Source: Thermoflexus sp.
Lineage (GTDB): Bacteria; Chloroflexota; Anaerolineae; Thermoflexales; Thermoflexaceae
Assembly (NCBI RefSeq): GCF_034432235.1
Contig: NZ_DAOUCJ010000097.1
Coordinates: 1 to 33,855, forward strand
Direction of reading: 5' to 3'
Length of the DNA stretch: 33,855 nucleotides
Numbering within the stretch: position 1 is the stretch's first letter; each line of letters starts with the position of its first letter. Positions 15,333-23,007 of the stretch are shown piece by piece. Under the pieces are notes generated by a model. That model did no database searches. It worked only from the letters and a program-made list of their open reading frames with translations, and had not been told where the DNA came from. Made by a program: the position numbers and the translations under genes.

Positions 15333-16052
15333 TCAATGCAACCCCAGCCCCAGAGCCCCAAGCAACAGGAGCGCGATCAACAACCAACGGATCAGATCAT
15401 GGGTCAGGAGGAGCGCCGATAGGCGCCCTGGGGTCTCCCCCGAAGAGGGCACCGCGAAAGCCTCCTCGCCAACGGCCAGGCGGGGGTCGAAGGGCCACAA
15501 GGCAGCGGCCCCGCCCGGATCGGGCATCGAAAACACGGAATGGGCTCCATATCGCTGACCGATCTCTCCCGCCAGCACCGCCTCCTCCCGAAACCGACCG
15601 CTCAATATGCTGGCCACCACCGGCTGCGTGCCCAGCAGCAGGGTGAGACCTGCCGCGTAAGCCATCGGGCTGGCGCCAGCCCACCACACCCGATCCGGGG
15701 GGATCGAAGCGCCATGGCGTAGAGCGGCATCCTGAAGCGCCCGCCGGGCATATAGCAGCGCCACCGGGTCCGCCACGGTCACGAAGGGGAAGATCTCCCC
15801 CGCTCCCCCTTCTCCGACTAGGCGCTCCAAGATCCGCCCCCCGCTCAGCGTCAATGCCGCATCCCGGTCGACCAACCCCCCGGAGCCCAGGGCGAGATGG
15901 AGCGGCTGCCCGGCCTCCAGCGCCCGCCCCACCTGTCGAGGGATCCTCCGAAACGGCTCCACGTCCCGGGGAGGGTTCGGGATCCGTCGCGCCATCCAGG
16001 CGGCCACGAGGGCCAACACCACGAAAACGGGAAGCATCCATCCGCTGATCAT
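15333..16052 (-). CDS. DUF6754-type membrane protein, 239 aa
   Basis: An N-terminal membrane helix (about 4-20), a soluble alpha/beta domain, and a C-terminal helix (about 218-237). The soluble part shows the features I associate with DUF6754 proteins of Chloroflexota: PLHLALGSGGL near residue 50, VTVADPVALLYARRAL in the middle, WWAGASPMAYAAG, and a final FDPRLAVGEEAF. Biochemical function is unknown. The start overlaps the stop of the 54-aa ORF by the ATGA arrangement, so translation is coupled. This soluble alpha/beta domain between two helices recalls the architecture of the 736-aa protein's C-terminal half. Confidence 0.75.
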   Translation of the reverse strand: MISGWMLPVFVVLALVAAWMARRIPNPPRDVEPFRRIPRQVGRALEAGQPLHLALGSGGLVDRDAALTLSGGRILERLVGEGGAGEIFPFVTVADPVALLYARRALQDAALRHGASIPPDRVWWAGASPMAYAAGLTLLLGTQPVVASILSGRFREEAVLAGEIGQRYGAHSVFSMPDPGGAAALWPFDPRLAVGEEAFAVPSSGETPGRLSALLLTHDLIRWLLIALLLLGALGLGLH

Positions 16053-16213
16053 GGAAGCTCCTTCTGATGATCCTGAGCTCGGGAAGCGCCCTCCAGGCTC
16101 GCGATCCAGCGGGCGATCCGCTCAGGCCCCAACCACGGGCACAGCAACCATAATCCCTGGGCCAGAGGGAAGCGGAGCGGCGCCATGGCCTCTAGGATCC
16201 AGTCGAAATCCAT
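16049..16213 (-). CDS. Small ORF, 54 aa, translationally coupled to the DUF6754 gene
   Basis: Starts MDFDWILEAMAPLRFPLAQ, contains one moderately hydrophobic segment (GLWLLCPWLGPERIARW) and ends in a polar tail. Support for it being real is the ATGA overlap with the next gene, GAGGAGAGG about 9 nt before the ATG, and a promoter at 16376-16404. A longer version from a GTG at 16270 (73 aa) also has an SD-like GAAGGGG. No family is recognised. Confidence 0.55.
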   Translation of the reverse strand: MDFDWILEAMAPLRFPLAQGLWLLCPWLGPERIARWIASLEGASRAQDHQKELP

Positions 16214-16375
16214 TGGACAGGCCCTCTCCTCATACCGGGTGCTTTCCGGCTTTTTCATCCGCTGCGCCACCTGGATGCCCCTTCAATTAAGGATCCTCGA
16301 GGGTAGAATAGCGGCAAAGCTGCCCACTCACCCTCTGGTTTTAAATCAGACGATCCAGCGATTTGCCTTGTCTTG

Positions 16376-16404
16376 AGTATAAGAGTTTTGACACCTGCCC
16401 ACAA
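16376..16404 (-). promoter_or_regulatory. Sigma70-type promoter for the 16213-to-7750 gene run
   Basis: On the minus strand, TTGTGG (16399-16404) and TATACT (16376-16381) are separated by exactly 17 bp. Transcription would start near 16369, just downstream of moxR, giving a leader of about 155 nt before the 54-aa ORF. Consensus match only. Confidence 0.55.
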
Positions 16405-16430
16405 CTGGCCAAGCGGCGATCCGCTCCTGG

Positions 16431-17381
16431 TCAAGCGAGGGCAGCGCCCGGCACCGGGATCCGGCTCACGATCTCGGTGAGGATCTGCTCCGGGGTGACA
16501 TCCCGCATCCGGGCTTCCGGGTTCAGGATCAGACGGTGGGCCAGGCATGGCTGAACCAGCGCCTTCACATCATCCGGGAGCACATATTCTCGCCCCCGCA
16601 GCACCGCGCGGGCCTGCGCCGTTCGGAACAGCGCCAGAGCGCCCCGCGGGCTGGCGCCCAGATAGATATCCGGGTGCTCTCGCGTCCGTTCCACGATCTC
16701 CAGCAGATATCCTTTTACCTCCGCAGACACATAGACGCCGCGGATCTCCTCCTGAGCCCGACGCAGCTCCTCCAGCTGCACCACCTGCTCCAGCGTCTCG
16801 ATCGGATGGCGGAACTGCTGGGCTTCCAGGATCGCCAGCTCGTCTTTTCGAGAGGGATAGCCCAGATGGATACGCAACATGAAACGATCCAGCTCCGCCT
16901 CCGGTAGCGAGAACGTCCCTTCGTATTCAATGGGATTCTGGGTGGCCAGCACCAGGAAAGGCTGGGGAAGCGCATAGGTCACGCCGTCCACGCTGACCTG
17001 ACGCTCCTCCATCGCTTCGAGCAACGCCGCCTGGGTCTTCGGGGTGGCCCGATTGATCTCATCCGCCAGGACGATGTTCGCCATAATCGGCCCAGGACGG
17101 AATTCAAAGGAACGGGTTCCGGGATTAAATATGGAAACACCGGTGATGTCGCTGGGAAGCATATCCGGGGTGAACTGAATTCGACGAAAGATCCCCCCGA
17201 TGGAGCGGGCGATAGCTTTGGCCAGCATCGTTTTCCCTACCCCGGGCACATCCTCGATCAGAAGATGGCCCTGAGCCAGCAAACCGATCACCGCCAGCTC
17301 AACCGCATCCCGCTTCCCGAAAATCACCCGCTCGATGTTCTCGACCAAACGGCGGGCGACATCCTGAGCGAACACAGTCAT
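16431..17381 (-). CDS. MoxR-family AAA+ ATPase
   Basis: Residues 45-51 form the Walker A (PGVGKT), VLADEINRATPKTQ is the Walker B region with sensor/arginine elements following, and ATQNPIEYEGTFSLPEAELDRF is the MoxR-specific segment. A C-terminal lid domain completes 316 aa, the normal size. MoxR proteins act as chaperone-like ATPases, often with DUF58 and von Willebrand-A domain partners, to mature or regulate protein complexes. No DUF58 or vWA gene is adjacent here. The ATG at 17381 has GGGAGG at good spacing; the longer open frame to 17483 is unlikely. A structured leader lies upstream. Confidence 0.92.
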   Translation of the reverse strand: MTVFAQDVARRLVENIERVIFGKRDAVELAVIGLLAQGHLLIEDVPGVGKTMLAKAIARSIGGIFRRIQFTPDMLPSDITGVSIFNPGTRSFEFRPGPIMANIVLADEINRATPKTQAALLEAMEERQVSVDGVTYALPQPFLVLATQNPIEYEGTFSLPEAELDRFMLRIHLGYPSRKDELAILEAQQFRHPIETLEQVVQLEELRRAQEEIRGVYVSAEVKGYLLEIVERTREHPDIYLGASPRGALALFRTAQARAVLRGREYVLPDDVKALVQPCLAHRLILNPEARMRDVTPEQILTEIVSRIPVPGAALA

Positions 17382-17425
17382 TCCAGAACCTCCCGTGAGA
17401 ACAGCATGTCTTTTCCTCCCCATAG

Positions 17426-17596
17426 CCCTATATCCCACCTCTCCGATAGGGGCCGAACGGCATATGTCCCGCCGGTTTTCCAAACCGGCCCCTCGGATGT
17501 CTCACGGATGCTTGGCCATGGGTGGGACCCCGTCCGCCCGCTGAGTCGAAACCCAACGCGCGGAGGTAGCACGCTGTGCTTCTACCTCTATCGACT
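17426..17596 (-). promoter_or_regulatory. Structured leader/intergenic region upstream of moxR
   Basis: Three stems occupy the 263-bp gap: CCCTAT/ATAGGG (17426-17431/17446-17451); a perfect 8-bp stem GCCGGTTT/AAACCGGC (17471-17478/17482-17489); and a long two-part hairpin with AGTCGA/TCGACT (17544-17549/17591-17596) outside and GAGGTAG/CTACCTC (17563-17569/17582-17588) inside. These could terminate the upstream gene or shape the moxR leader. No T-run was seen. Confidence 0.45.
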
Positions 17597-17644
17597 TAGA
17601 GCCGTAACCTTCTGCACGGGCAATGGCTCGGGGACGCGCCCAGG

Positions 17645-18439
17645 CTACGGGTTCACCGGTGATGATGGCGGCGTCGGCGAGGGCAAGGGTGAACGCGGCA
17701 AGGGAACCGTCGCCGTCGGCGCTGGGGTGGGCGCCCTGTATTCTGAACCCCCACTCCAGGGAGTAGCGGTCGGAAGCTCCAGCGGACCAAAGGGTCCGGG
17801 TTCTGAGCCTGTCCCTTGAGAAGGAGACACCCGGGAGGTCGGAGTGGGCGCGGCCGGCGGGAGTTGCTCTCGGCCCGGCATCGTCGGGGTGGGGGAAGAA
17901 GGGCGAACCTCAATGATGATCCATGGGGTCCCCACCGGCGCGGGGGCCGCGCGGTCGATCGCCGCCGACGCTTCCTTCCCGATGGAGAGCCAGACAGACA
18001 TCGCCATCGCAAGGGCGAGCATCAGCCCGAACCCCCCTCCTGCCGCCAGCGCGCGATGCCAGCCCTTGAGCGGACCTGGGAGGGTGGCCCATGTGAGGGC
18101 CACCCCCGCCAGGGTGAAGAGAGGGCCCTTCCCCACATGAGCGGCCGGATTGGGGATATCTGGGGAAATCGCTCGCCAGGCAACTACCCATTCCCCTATG
18201 GCCCCGATCGCGGCGATCAGTGCCAGGCCTGCCAGAACCCGATATGCCCCTACCGTTTCACCAGCCGCCCATGGCAGCAACAAAGCGGGCACTCCGACCA
18301 AGAGGACGAGCACCCCCCAGGGATCCAGACCGCGGGTTTCCGGGGATACGCCCCACGGTAACATCGCCCCCAGCAAGATCAGCGCGGGGCCCAGCATCTG
18401 CACTCCGGGCGGCAAGCTTTTCTCTTCTTTGGAGCCCAC
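17645..18439 (-). CDS. Membrane protein with Pro/Thr-rich C-terminal tail, 264 aa
   Basis: About five membrane segments lie in the first 160 residues (MLGPALILLGAMLPWG, WGVLVLLVGVPALLLPW, VLAGLALIAAIGAIGEWVV, LFTLAGVALTWATLPG, GGFGLMLALAMAMSVWL), followed by a short polar domain and a long Pro/Ser/Thr-rich tail (about 185-264), probably extracytoplasmic. No family is recognised. The GTG at 18439, 6 nt after GGAGGG, is the best start; the frame is open to an ATG at 18502. A TATATT box at 18486-18491 on this strand is a possible -10. The gene follows the RlmI-like gene on the same strand. Confidence 0.65.
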   Translation of the reverse strand: MGSKEEKSLPPGVQMLGPALILLGAMLPWGVSPETRGLDPWGVLVLLVGVPALLLPWAAGETVGAYRVLAGLALIAAIGAIGEWVVAWRAISPDIPNPAAHVGKGPLFTLAGVALTWATLPGPLKGWHRALAAGGGFGLMLALAMAMSVWLSIGKEASAAIDRAAPAPVGTPWIIIEVRPSSPTPTMPGREQLPPAAPTPTSRVSPSQGTGSEPGPFGPLELPTATPWSGGSEYRAPTPAPTATVPLPRSPLPSPTPPSSPVNP

Positions 18440-18562
18440 GGCGGTCCCTCCGGGGATGGCGCCTCTTCCAGCCCGCTCCTTACCCAATATATCGCACCTC
18501 AAACGCTTTTAAAAAACCCAACGACGGAGGGGATTTCGGGTGACGTTTGTCCGCAGCGGTCT

Positions 18563-19792
18563 CTATCCCCATGGGAGATCTGCTTTCCCGGGCCGAATGG
18601 AGCCCGAACCGTTGGCGGATTGCTTCTCCACAATCAGCGTTTTGAGATAGAGGGTTTCCGGAATCTGGAGGATCCATGGGTGATCGAGAGGTTGATAGGT
18701 CACATCGCGCACCCTTAGGCGGCAGCCCACATCGGAGGCCGCCAGGCGGACGGCCTCGATGAGATCCTCCAGACGGATCCAGTAAGCGCATGACGAAAAG
18801 AATAGTCCTCCACCATCCTTCAACAGGCCCAGGGCCAGGCGAGCCATCTCCACAAACCGGCGTCGCACCCCCCGCTCCCACTCGACGCGACGCTTCACCA
18901 TCGCCGGGGGATCCAGCACCACCCAGTCGAAGCGACGGCCCTCGGCGAGCAGCGCCCCCATCATCTCCAGCGCATCCCCCAGGCGGACAGTGACGCGGTC
19001 CGCCAGGCCGTTACGGAAGGCGTTCCGCTCCACCTGCCCCAGCGCCCATGGATCTTTATCGATCACCACAGCCGTAGCGCCCGCAGCCGCTGCGTGAAGC
19101 GCAAAGGGCCCGATATAGCCGTAAACATCCAGCACCTGATCGCCCGGCCGAACCCATCCTCGCAATCGCCGCCGGTTGTCCCGCTGGTCCAGGTAAAACC
19201 CGGTCTTTTGCCCTCGCACCACGCTGGTTTCGAAAACCAGCCCATCCTCCAGGACCTCGATCGGATCCGGCGCCTCCCCCCACAGGAGCCCTGTGCGGGC
19301 CTCGAGCCCCTCATCCTCCCGGGCCTCCACATCGCTGCGCTCGTAAATCCCACGGGGGGCAAACAATTCCCGCAGGGCCTCCACAATGCTTTCCCGCCAG
19401 CGCTCCATCCCCATGTTCCGGATCTGCACCACCAGCACTTCGCCGTATCGGTCCACAATGAGGCCAGGAAGGTTATCCGCTTCCCCATGGACCAGACGCA
19501 CCGCATTGGTCCCACGGACCTCCCGCCGGCGGGCCGCCGCATCCATCAGGCGTCGACGGAACCATCCAGCATCGAGGCGCTCTTCGCTCCGGGTGAGCAT
19601 CCGTATCGGGATCGAGGCGCCCGGGTTGTAAAACGCCTGCCCGATCATGGCCCCAGAGGAATCCCGGACGAGGACGATCGCTCCAGGCTCCGGATCACCC
19701 TGGACGTCCGCGATGTCATCGTGGAAAGCCCAGGGATAGAAATTGCGAAGCTTGCGCCCAGCATTCGGTTTCAGAATCACACTCGGCCTCAT
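18563..19792 (-). CDS. RlmI-like class I SAM-dependent 23S rRNA (cytosine-C5) methyltransferase
   Basis: The N-terminal PUA-like domain (about 1-75; VILKPNAGRKLRNFYPWAF) is followed by an RlmI-type central domain (VDRYGEVLVVQI, then GQKTGFYLDQRDNR), then a Rossmann methyltransferase: VLDVYGYIGPFALHAAAAGA as SAM motif I, VLDPPAM as motif IV, and SSCAYW carrying the conserved cysteine. E. coli RlmI makes m5C1962 in 23S rRNA; family members share this fold, but the exact target is inferred. The 409-aa length is typical. Motif I has YGYIGPF where SYTGGF is usual, a mild deviation. AGGAGG precedes the ATG. Confidence 0.88.
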   Translation of the reverse strand: MRPSVILKPNAGRKLRNFYPWAFHDDIADVQGDPEPGAIVLVRDSSGAMIGQAFYNPGASIPIRMLTRSEERLDAGWFRRRLMDAAARRREVRGTNAVRLVHGEADNLPGLIVDRYGEVLVVQIRNMGMERWRESIVEALRELFAPRGIYERSDVEAREDEGLEARTGLLWGEAPDPIEVLEDGLVFETSVVRGQKTGFYLDQRDNRRRLRGWVRPGDQVLDVYGYIGPFALHAAAAGATAVVIDKDPWALGQVERNAFRNGLADRVTVRLGDALEMMGALLAEGRRFDWVVLDPPAMVKRRVEWERGVRRRFVEMARLALGLLKDGGGLFFSSCAYWIRLEDLIEAVRLAASDVGCRLRVRDVTYQPLDHPWILQIPETLYLKTLIVEKQSANGSGSIRPGKADLPWG

Positions 19793-19992
19793 GGAGATCC
19801 CCTCCTGAGGGCCAGAGGATTATTCCCCACCCCCTGCTCTCCCGATCGGATCCCGACGACATCAGCATGGATCGGATCTCAGGCGAAAGAGGTTGCGGTG
19901 AGGGGGAGAAATCGGAGTGAGGGATTGAACCGCCCCGCCGCCCATTTCCCCAAACCCCGTCCTCTTGGGGGGACAACAGGGTGTAGACAGGT

Positions 19993-20961
19993 CTAAGCCA
20001 TATCCCGCCGACCCACAGAGACAATGAAGGTCTCCAGCGCCACTACGTCGGGAACCTGACCTGTCTTGATGGCCACATCCAGCTCGGCGAGGCTTCGATA
20101 GAAAGCCTCCAGTTGCGGCAAAGAGAACGCCACGACCGCCTCGGCGATTTTGCGAGCCGCATACGGATGAAGACCCAACCGATTTCCCGCCTCCGCAGGT
20201 GAGAGACCTTTCTCCAGCTGCTCCTTCATCAGGAGCATGAGTCGAAACTGACGAACGATCATGCCGAACAGACCCAACGGATGCTCCCCTTCCCCAAGCA
20301 GCCGATGCAGGGCCGTTAGGGCCCGGCGCACATCCCGACGACCCAGCGCCTCCGTCAGTTCGAACAGGCTGATGGGCGCCGCATACGGCACCAGCCGCTC
20401 CACATCCTGGGGCATCACCGGCCGACCGGCCGCCCAGGCCACCAGCTTCTGGATTTCTTGATCCAGAAGACGCGGGTCCGTGAGAAGGGCTGCCAGGGCT
20501 GAGGCGGCCTGGGGCGTAAAAGTTCCACCATAGCGTTGGGCCCGAGCCATCACCCATTCCGGCAATGCCCGGGGGGAGGGAAGGGGGAAATGTCGCGCCT
20601 CCCCCTGATCAGGATGAGCCGCGATCCAGCGTAACAGGGGATGGTCCTCCAGGAGCGTCCGGGGCTCGATCAGGACAAGCATGGTGGTTGGGGGAACAGC
20701 GGACAGCGCCTCCAGGAAGGCGGGCTCCTCCCGGGCCCGACGGCGCTCCCGCGTGAACAGGCCCTCGACGATGACCAGACGACAGGCGGCCAGGAAGGGC
20801 ATAACAGCGCATGCCGCCTGCAATTCGTCGGGGCTCACCCGCCGCCCGTCCAGGATTACGACATTCATCGATTGAGCGGCGGCGTCCCCTACGGACCCCC
20901 GGAGTTCCGTCAACGCTTCTTCGATTTCGAGCTCGTTCTCCCCGTGTAGAACGATGACCAT
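19993..20961 (-). CDS. holA: DNA polymerase III delta subunit
   Basis: The delta subunit opens the sliding clamp within the clamp loader. The N-terminal AAA+-like domain lacks a functional Walker A, as expected for delta: it begins with MVIVLHGENELEIEEAL, followed by CRLVIVEGLF around residue 60. DPRLLDQEIQKLVAW (about 163-177) and the segment after it (PYAAPISLFELTEALGRRD) match the family. The C-terminal collar region contains LHRLLGEGEHPLGLFGMIVRQFRLML. The 322-aa length is normal. It lies between the DUF6391 gene and the RlmI-like gene, all on the minus strand. Confidence 0.93.
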   Translation of the reverse strand: MVIVLHGENELEIEEALTELRGSVGDAAAQSMNVVILDGRRVSPDELQAACAVMPFLAACRLVIVEGLFTRERRRAREEPAFLEALSAVPPTTMLVLIEPRTLLEDHPLLRWIAAHPDQGEARHFPLPSPRALPEWVMARAQRYGGTFTPQAASALAALLTDPRLLDQEIQKLVAWAAGRPVMPQDVERLVPYAAPISLFELTEALGRRDVRRALTALHRLLGEGEHPLGLFGMIVRQFRLMLLMKEQLEKGLSPAEAGNRLGLHPYAARKIAEAVVAFSLPQLEAFYRSLAELDVAIKTGQVPDVVALETFIVSVGRRDMA

Positions 20962-21049
20962 ATAAAACGCCTCATCAGGCGGCTACCTGGAAACGGATCA
21001 TTCGAAGAAGCCAGCGGAAGACCTGCGGGAAGCAAGCCGGGTTGCCGAT

Positions 21050-21553
21050 TCACCCCCCACGTGTCTCCACAAAATATCCATGAACCCATCCGCCTGGGAG
21101 CGCCCGCACCCCCACGATCTCCAGATCTCCCGGATCCGCTCGGGTGGTCACGTGGGTCTGCAACCATGGACCCAGAGGCTGGGCCGCGATGAGGGCCAGC
21201 ACGGTCGCCAGGATCACCAGCGGCAACACATCCCGACGTCGACGATGAGGAACCAGCCCCAGCGCCAGAAAGGCGGTCAGGCCTGCGGTGGTGCCGGACG
21301 CCACATAGTTCGTCCCACATCCGGGATGGATCGCCCAGTGATGCTCGCCCCGTCGCAACCGCTCCAGGGCTTCCCGCGATGCCGCCGCCACCGCTTCCAG
21401 GGGCACGTTCCCGTAAATGTAGAACCCGAAGGGCGTGGAGCGGCCCGCCATCGGCCGGCCAGGGAACTGCTGGCTCAGCAGATGGATTGTGGCATGCTCC
21501 AGCGCGTGGTTGCGTCGAATCCGTCGCACAGGGGTCCAATCCAGAAGAGACAT
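21050..21553 (-). CDS. DUF6391 family protein, 167 aa
   Basis: The signature is the early segment RRNHALEHATIHLL (about residues 13-26), followed by FGFYIYGNVP, a central HPGCGTNYVASG, a hydrophobic pair of helices (TAGLTAFLALGLVPH; DVLPLVILATVLALIA), and a C-terminal cytosolic or external strand region ending in GYFVETRGG. The conserved histidines and HPGCGTN suggest metal or redox chemistry, but no function is known to me. The ATG at 21553 with GGGAGG is preferred over a start ten codons upstream. It follows the sortase gene by about 60 bp on the same strand. Confidence 0.8.
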   Translation of the reverse strand: MSLLDWTPVRRIRRNHALEHATIHLLSQQFPGRPMAGRSTPFGFYIYGNVPLEAVAAASREALERLRRGEHHWAIHPGCGTNYVASGTTAGLTAFLALGLVPHRRRRDVLPLVILATVLALIAAQPLGPWLQTHVTTRADPGDLEIVGVRALPGGWVHGYFVETRGG

Positions 21554-21613
21554 CGATTCCTCCCTCGGTCGAATAGAGATCATTCCGAGACATCGAACAC
21601 CAGCGCGCGCGTC

Positions 21614-22321
21614 TTATGGCTTCACGGGCCGTGCCACCACAATCAGGCGATGGGTGTTGGTATGAGCAGGCCAGCATGTGACCAGGGTTAACCGCTCATC
21701 GGGTGTGGGCAGAACCCATTGCAGGTTGCGTTGTCGGACCTCCAGCGGCTGGTCCTTCTCCGGGAGGATATGCATCGCCTCCACCTGATAAAAATAGGTT
21801 TGCCGCCGGGTTTCCAGGCGGATGAGATCCCCGGGGCGCAGGCGATGAAGGTTCGCAAAAACCTTCCCATAGATATTGTGATGACCGATCAGGACCACAT
21901 TGCCTGGCTGGCCGGGATAGGCAGAGGTGATCAGCCAGCCGGCGGCGAACTCATCGGGCGGCGCCCAGGTGATCCATTCCTGCTCTCCTTCTCGGATCGT
22001 CGTCAGCCCTACCGGGATGACCGGGGCGTCCAACTGGATCGCTGGAATCCCCAGGCGAAGGGGAGGATCCTCCTCGGCGGTCCCCGCCGATACGGGCGGG
22101 GATGGCACAGCGATGGGCCGGGGGGCGTCCATGGGATCAGGGGACGAGAGGCGTGGTGCCGGCATAGCGGAGGAAATGGGCTCGGGCACCTGTTCGATGG
22201 AAGATGGAGAAGCAACCCGCGTCTGCCCGGCGAGCCCGATGCCCCCCACCCAGGCCGCCAGACCAGCCCCCACCAGGATCCCACTTAATCTGCGGAGAAG
22301 CCTGCCGTAGCCTTCGGCCAT
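21614..22321 (-). CDS. Sortase family transpeptidase, 235 aa
   Basis: An N-terminal membrane anchor (about 12-31, GILVGAGLAAWVGGIGLAG) and a Pro/Ser-rich linker (about 38-85) precede a sortase beta-barrel (from RLGIPAIQLDAPVIPVG, about 89). The catalytic set is intact: His147/148 in LIGHHN, Cys216 in TLVTCWP, Arg225 in THRLIVV. Sortases cut LPxTG-like signals and attach proteins to the envelope; subclass cannot be fixed by eye, though a D/E-type is plausible. Its ATG lies inside the end of the preceding regulator gene (37-nt overlap), so the two are coupled. A likely substrate with LPQTG is encoded at 7750-8220. Confidence 0.9.
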   Translation of the reverse strand: MAEGYGRLLRRLSGILVGAGLAAWVGGIGLAGQTRVASPSSIEQVPEPISSAMPAPRLSSPDPMDAPRPIAVPSPPVSAGTAEEDPPLRLGIPAIQLDAPVIPVGLTTIREGEQEWITWAPPDEFAAGWLITSAYPGQPGNVVLIGHHNIYGKVFANLHRLRPGDLIRLETRRQTYFYQVEAMHILPEKDQPLEVRQRNLQWVLPTPDERLTLVTCWPAHTNTHRLIVVARPVKP

Positions 22322-22944
22322 GGCGCTTGTTCCAGGTAACGCTCGATCATGGTCAGCAACGTCTCATTGTAGAACGCCATGATCGCCCGATGGACCTCAT
22401 GCCAGTGCTCTGGAGAGCCGCCCATCTCCACCATCCGGAACACACTCTCCAGGAGATAGCCCCCGAAATGCAGAAAAGCCCGCAACAGATCCCCCAACGC
22501 TAACCCTGCAGCGACAGCCTGCTCCGCATAACGTGCTCCAACGCGCTGCGGGCGCCGGGGATCGCGATCGTGGATATAGGCCTGAAGCTCCTCCAGCAAT
22601 TGGTAACACGTGGCCTGGAAAGCCGAGGCGATCTCCCCCCGTATCCGCTCAAACCAGGGAGCCTGGGGGCCGGCTCCGCGGGTGAGCTCAAGACGGAGCT
22701 GGCCCAGGGTATAGGCAATCAGCATCCGCACCCCAGGCTCCGCCCCATGCGCTCGCAGCCATGCTTCCAGATCCTGACGGGCGAACCGTCGATGCCCCCC
22801 TGCCGTCCGACGAGAGGGAATCCGCCCCGCATCCGCCCAGGCCCGAAGGGTTGCTGGATGCACGCCCAACATCGCGGCCGCTGCCTTGAGGGAGAGCCAC
22901 TCCCCCGCATCCCTCGCAGGATCCTTCGTCCTTCGTTTTGCCAT
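22285..22944 (-). CDS. MerR-type helix-turn-helix regulator with helical C-terminal domain, 219 aa
   Basis: A MerR/excisionase-type winged helix opens the protein: EWLSLKAAAAMLGVHPATL, then RAWADAGRIPSRRTAGGHRRF (about residues 15-54), which is typical DNA recognition. The rest (about 75-205) is a helical bundle without cysteines arranged as in metal-sensing MerR proteins. It resembles the N-terminal regulatory bundles of stress/light-type regulators (for example RsbRD-like), but this is uncertain. Start is ATG 22944 with GGGAGGG upstream; an ATG three codons earlier is possible. It overlaps the sortase gene by 37 nt, so it may control sortase or surface-protein genes. prfB ends 63 bp upstream. 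Confidence 0.8.
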   Translation of the reverse strand: MAKRRTKDPARDAGEWLSLKAAAAMLGVHPATLRAWADAGRIPSRRTAGGHRRFARQDLEAWLRAHGAEPGVRMLIAYTLGQLRLELTRGAGPQAPWFERIRGEIASAFQATCYQLLEELQAYIHDRDPRRPQRVGARYAEQAVAAGLALGDLLRAFLHFGGYLLESVFRMVEMGGSPEHWHEVHRAIMAFYNETLLTMIERYLEQAPWPKATAGFSAD

Positions 22945-23007
22945 TCGCCGCATCCCTCCCTTTTCAGAAGTGGGTGCCCGGTGCGAGCCCAAAGCCCTCA
23001 GGAAGCT

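Noticed and set aside
19860..19990. Possible tRNA or small RNA between the RlmI-like gene and holA
   Set aside because: No cloverleaf, T-loop motif or matching stems could be drawn; only G/C-rich runs are seen.
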